13,396 nucleotides of DNA from Chloroflexota bacterium (GTDB lineage Bacteria > Chloroflexota > Dehalococcoidia > SM23-28-2 > RBG-16-64-32), in contig VBEI01000106.1 in NCBI GenBank assembly GCA_005882715.1, forward strand, positions 1 through 13,396. The letters run 5' to 3'. Below are positions 12,541 through 13,396 of the stretch, piece by piece. The notes under the pieces are model-generated. The model was not told where the DNA came from, did no database searches, and saw nothing but the letters and a program-made list of their open reading frames with translations. Both the position numbers and the translations under genes were made by a program. How positions within the stretch are numbered: the first letter of the stretch is position 1; every line of letters begins with the position of its first letter.

Positions 12541-13396
12541 ATGCACCCTTCAGCCCCATCGACTGACTTTCCCGGCAATATCTTCTTCTACGCCTTTCTC
12601 ATCGGTTTCCTCGCGTTCTTCCTCTGGTCCGTCTCCGTCCGCCTGCGCTGGTTCGCCAGCGCGCAGTGGGTGAACCGCTTCACCCAGCCCATCGAGCGAG
12701 TGGTAGGCCTGTTCCCCTATCTCCTCGGCAACTCGCGCGTCGTTCGGCCGCGGTACTGGTACTCCGGCCTCCTGCACACGCTCATCTGGTGGGGCTTCAT
12801 CGTCCTGCAGGTGCGCACGCTGAACTTCCTCCTCAACGGCATCGACCACGACATCAGCCTCGAGAAGAACCTCGGCGACGTCTGGGACTACGTGATGCGG
12901 CCGACCATGGACACCTTCAACGTCCTCGTCATCGGCGGCGTCGCAATGGCCGCGTTTCAGCGCTTCGTCTGGCGCCCTCAGCGACTGACATTGAACTACG
13001 ACGCCTGGATCATCCTCTTCCTCATCTTCTGGCTCATGGTCACCGACGTCATGGTTAACAGCTTCGAGATATACCTCTTCGACCAGGACCACGAGCGCTT
13101 CTCCTTCCTCGCCTACGGCGTCTCGCAGATCTGGGACGGGCTCGGCATGTCGCAGGGGACGGCGGAAGCACTGCACACCATCTTCTGGTACCAGCACCTC
13201 CTGGACTTCCTCATCTTCCTCTGCTATCTGCCCTACTCCAAGCACTCGCACGTCCTCACGGTCGCCCCGCAGATCTTCACCCGCCGCCTCGAGCCGACCG
13301 GCGTCCTCGCCCCTATCGTCGACATGGAGAAGCGCATGGAGGCCGGCGAGGCCTTCGGCGCGGGCAAGCTCCAAGATTTCACCTGGAAGCAGCTCC
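12541..13396 (+). CDS. EtfD-like membrane (Fe-S) reductase, N-terminal part
   Basis: The first 285 residues of a protein cut by the window edge. Seen: about five membrane helices (near 12-32, 74-92, 124-142, 153-172, 213-232) of a NarI-like cytochrome b domain, with histidines in or near helices (H79, H212, H219, H235, H237) as candidate heme ligands, then the cytoplasmic stretch GAGKLQDFTWKQL at 273-285. In the family this stretch leads straight into the first 4Fe-4S motif (CTECGRC-like), followed by cysteine-rich CCG domains; those parts lie outside the window. Family proteins (EtfD, Mycobacterium Rv0338c type) take electrons from acyl-CoA dehydrogenases via ETF and reduce membrane quinone. 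ATG start with only a weak GGTGA upstream. The fit with the acyl-CoA ligase and crotonases nearby supports a beta-oxidation role. Confidence 0.85.
   Translation, partial: MHPSAPSTDFPGNIFFYAFLIGFLAFFLWSVSVRLRWFASAQWVNRFTQPIERVVGLFPYLLGNSRVVRPRYWYSGLLHTLIWWGFIVLQVRTLNFLLNGIDHDISLEKNLGDVWDYVMRPTMDTFNVLVIGGVAMAAFQRFVWRPQRLTLNYDAWIILFLIFWLMVTDVMVNSFEIYLFDQDHERFSFLAYGVSQIWDGLGMSQGTAEALHTIFWYQHLLDFLIFLCYLPYSKHSHVLTVAPQIFTRRLEPTGVLAPIVDMEKRMEAGEAFGAGKLQDFTWKQL

Noticed and set aside
12550..13374. Long open frame on the minus strand (274 codons, Asp/Glu/Val-rich)
   Set aside because: Lies antisense to the EtfD-like gene, whose membrane and family motifs are clear; the acidic composition is what the complement of its Leu/Phe/Val-rich GC-biased codons gives.

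Overview
The window is GC-rich DNA (roughly 60% or more G+C by eye) with codons strongly biased to G/C in the third position and GTG or TTG starts in several genes. Its gene set is typical of a non-dehalogenating Dehalococcoidia or SAR202-like Chloroflexota: family III CoA-transferases, an LLM-type F420/flavin oxidoreductase, crotonases, an acyl-CoA ligase and a membrane EtfD-like iron-sulfur reductase. The taxonomic assignment is an inference from gene content; no rRNA, tRNA or phylogenetic marker is present.

Layout. (1) 43-5255, minus strand: a five-gene run read right to left: CoA-transferase III (4056-5255), a second CoA-transferase III (2564-3946), LLM oxidoreductase (1598-2542), GNAT acetyltransferase (820-1593) and NAD(P)-binding SDR (43-816). 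The last three are only 3-21 nt apart. A dispersed repeat sits between the two CoA-transferases. (2) 5256-5488: divergent promoter region. (3) 5489-9765, plus strand: a crotonase, then a repeat-rich stretch, two small tandem paralogous proteins of unknown function, a 96-bp duplicate of the start of a crotonase gene ending at a repeat element, the intact second crotonase (lacking the usual C-terminus), two tandem membrane-anchored Rieske-fold proteins that have lost the cluster ligands, and a methyltransferase gene broken by one in-frame TAG. (4) 9860-11419, plus: an acyl-CoA ligase. (5) 11420-12540: gene-poor DNA with a tiny minus-strand operon for two small hydrophobic proteins (22 and 49 aa), a terminator, a beta-propeller gene remnant and hairpin repeats. 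(6) 12541-13396, plus: the membrane half of an EtfD-like ETF:quinone reductase, running off the right edge.

Function. The recognisable genes fit activation of a carboxylic acid to its CoA thioester (ligase or CoA transfer), hydration of enoyl-CoA (crotonases) and passage of acyl-CoA dehydrogenase electrons via ETF to the quinone pool (EtfD-like). No acyl-CoA dehydrogenase, ETF or thiolase lies in the window, and the substrate cannot be read from sequence.

Most unusual are the paired Rieske-like proteins. In both, all four expected [2Fe-2S] ligand positions are replaced while the two cysteines at the disulfide positions remain. They sit in a tightly coupled operon between a crotonase and a decayed methyltransferase. 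The tandem small-protein pair between two related GC hairpins, the micro-protein operon with a hairpin over its ribosome binding site, and several dispersed hairpin repeats are also noteworthy.
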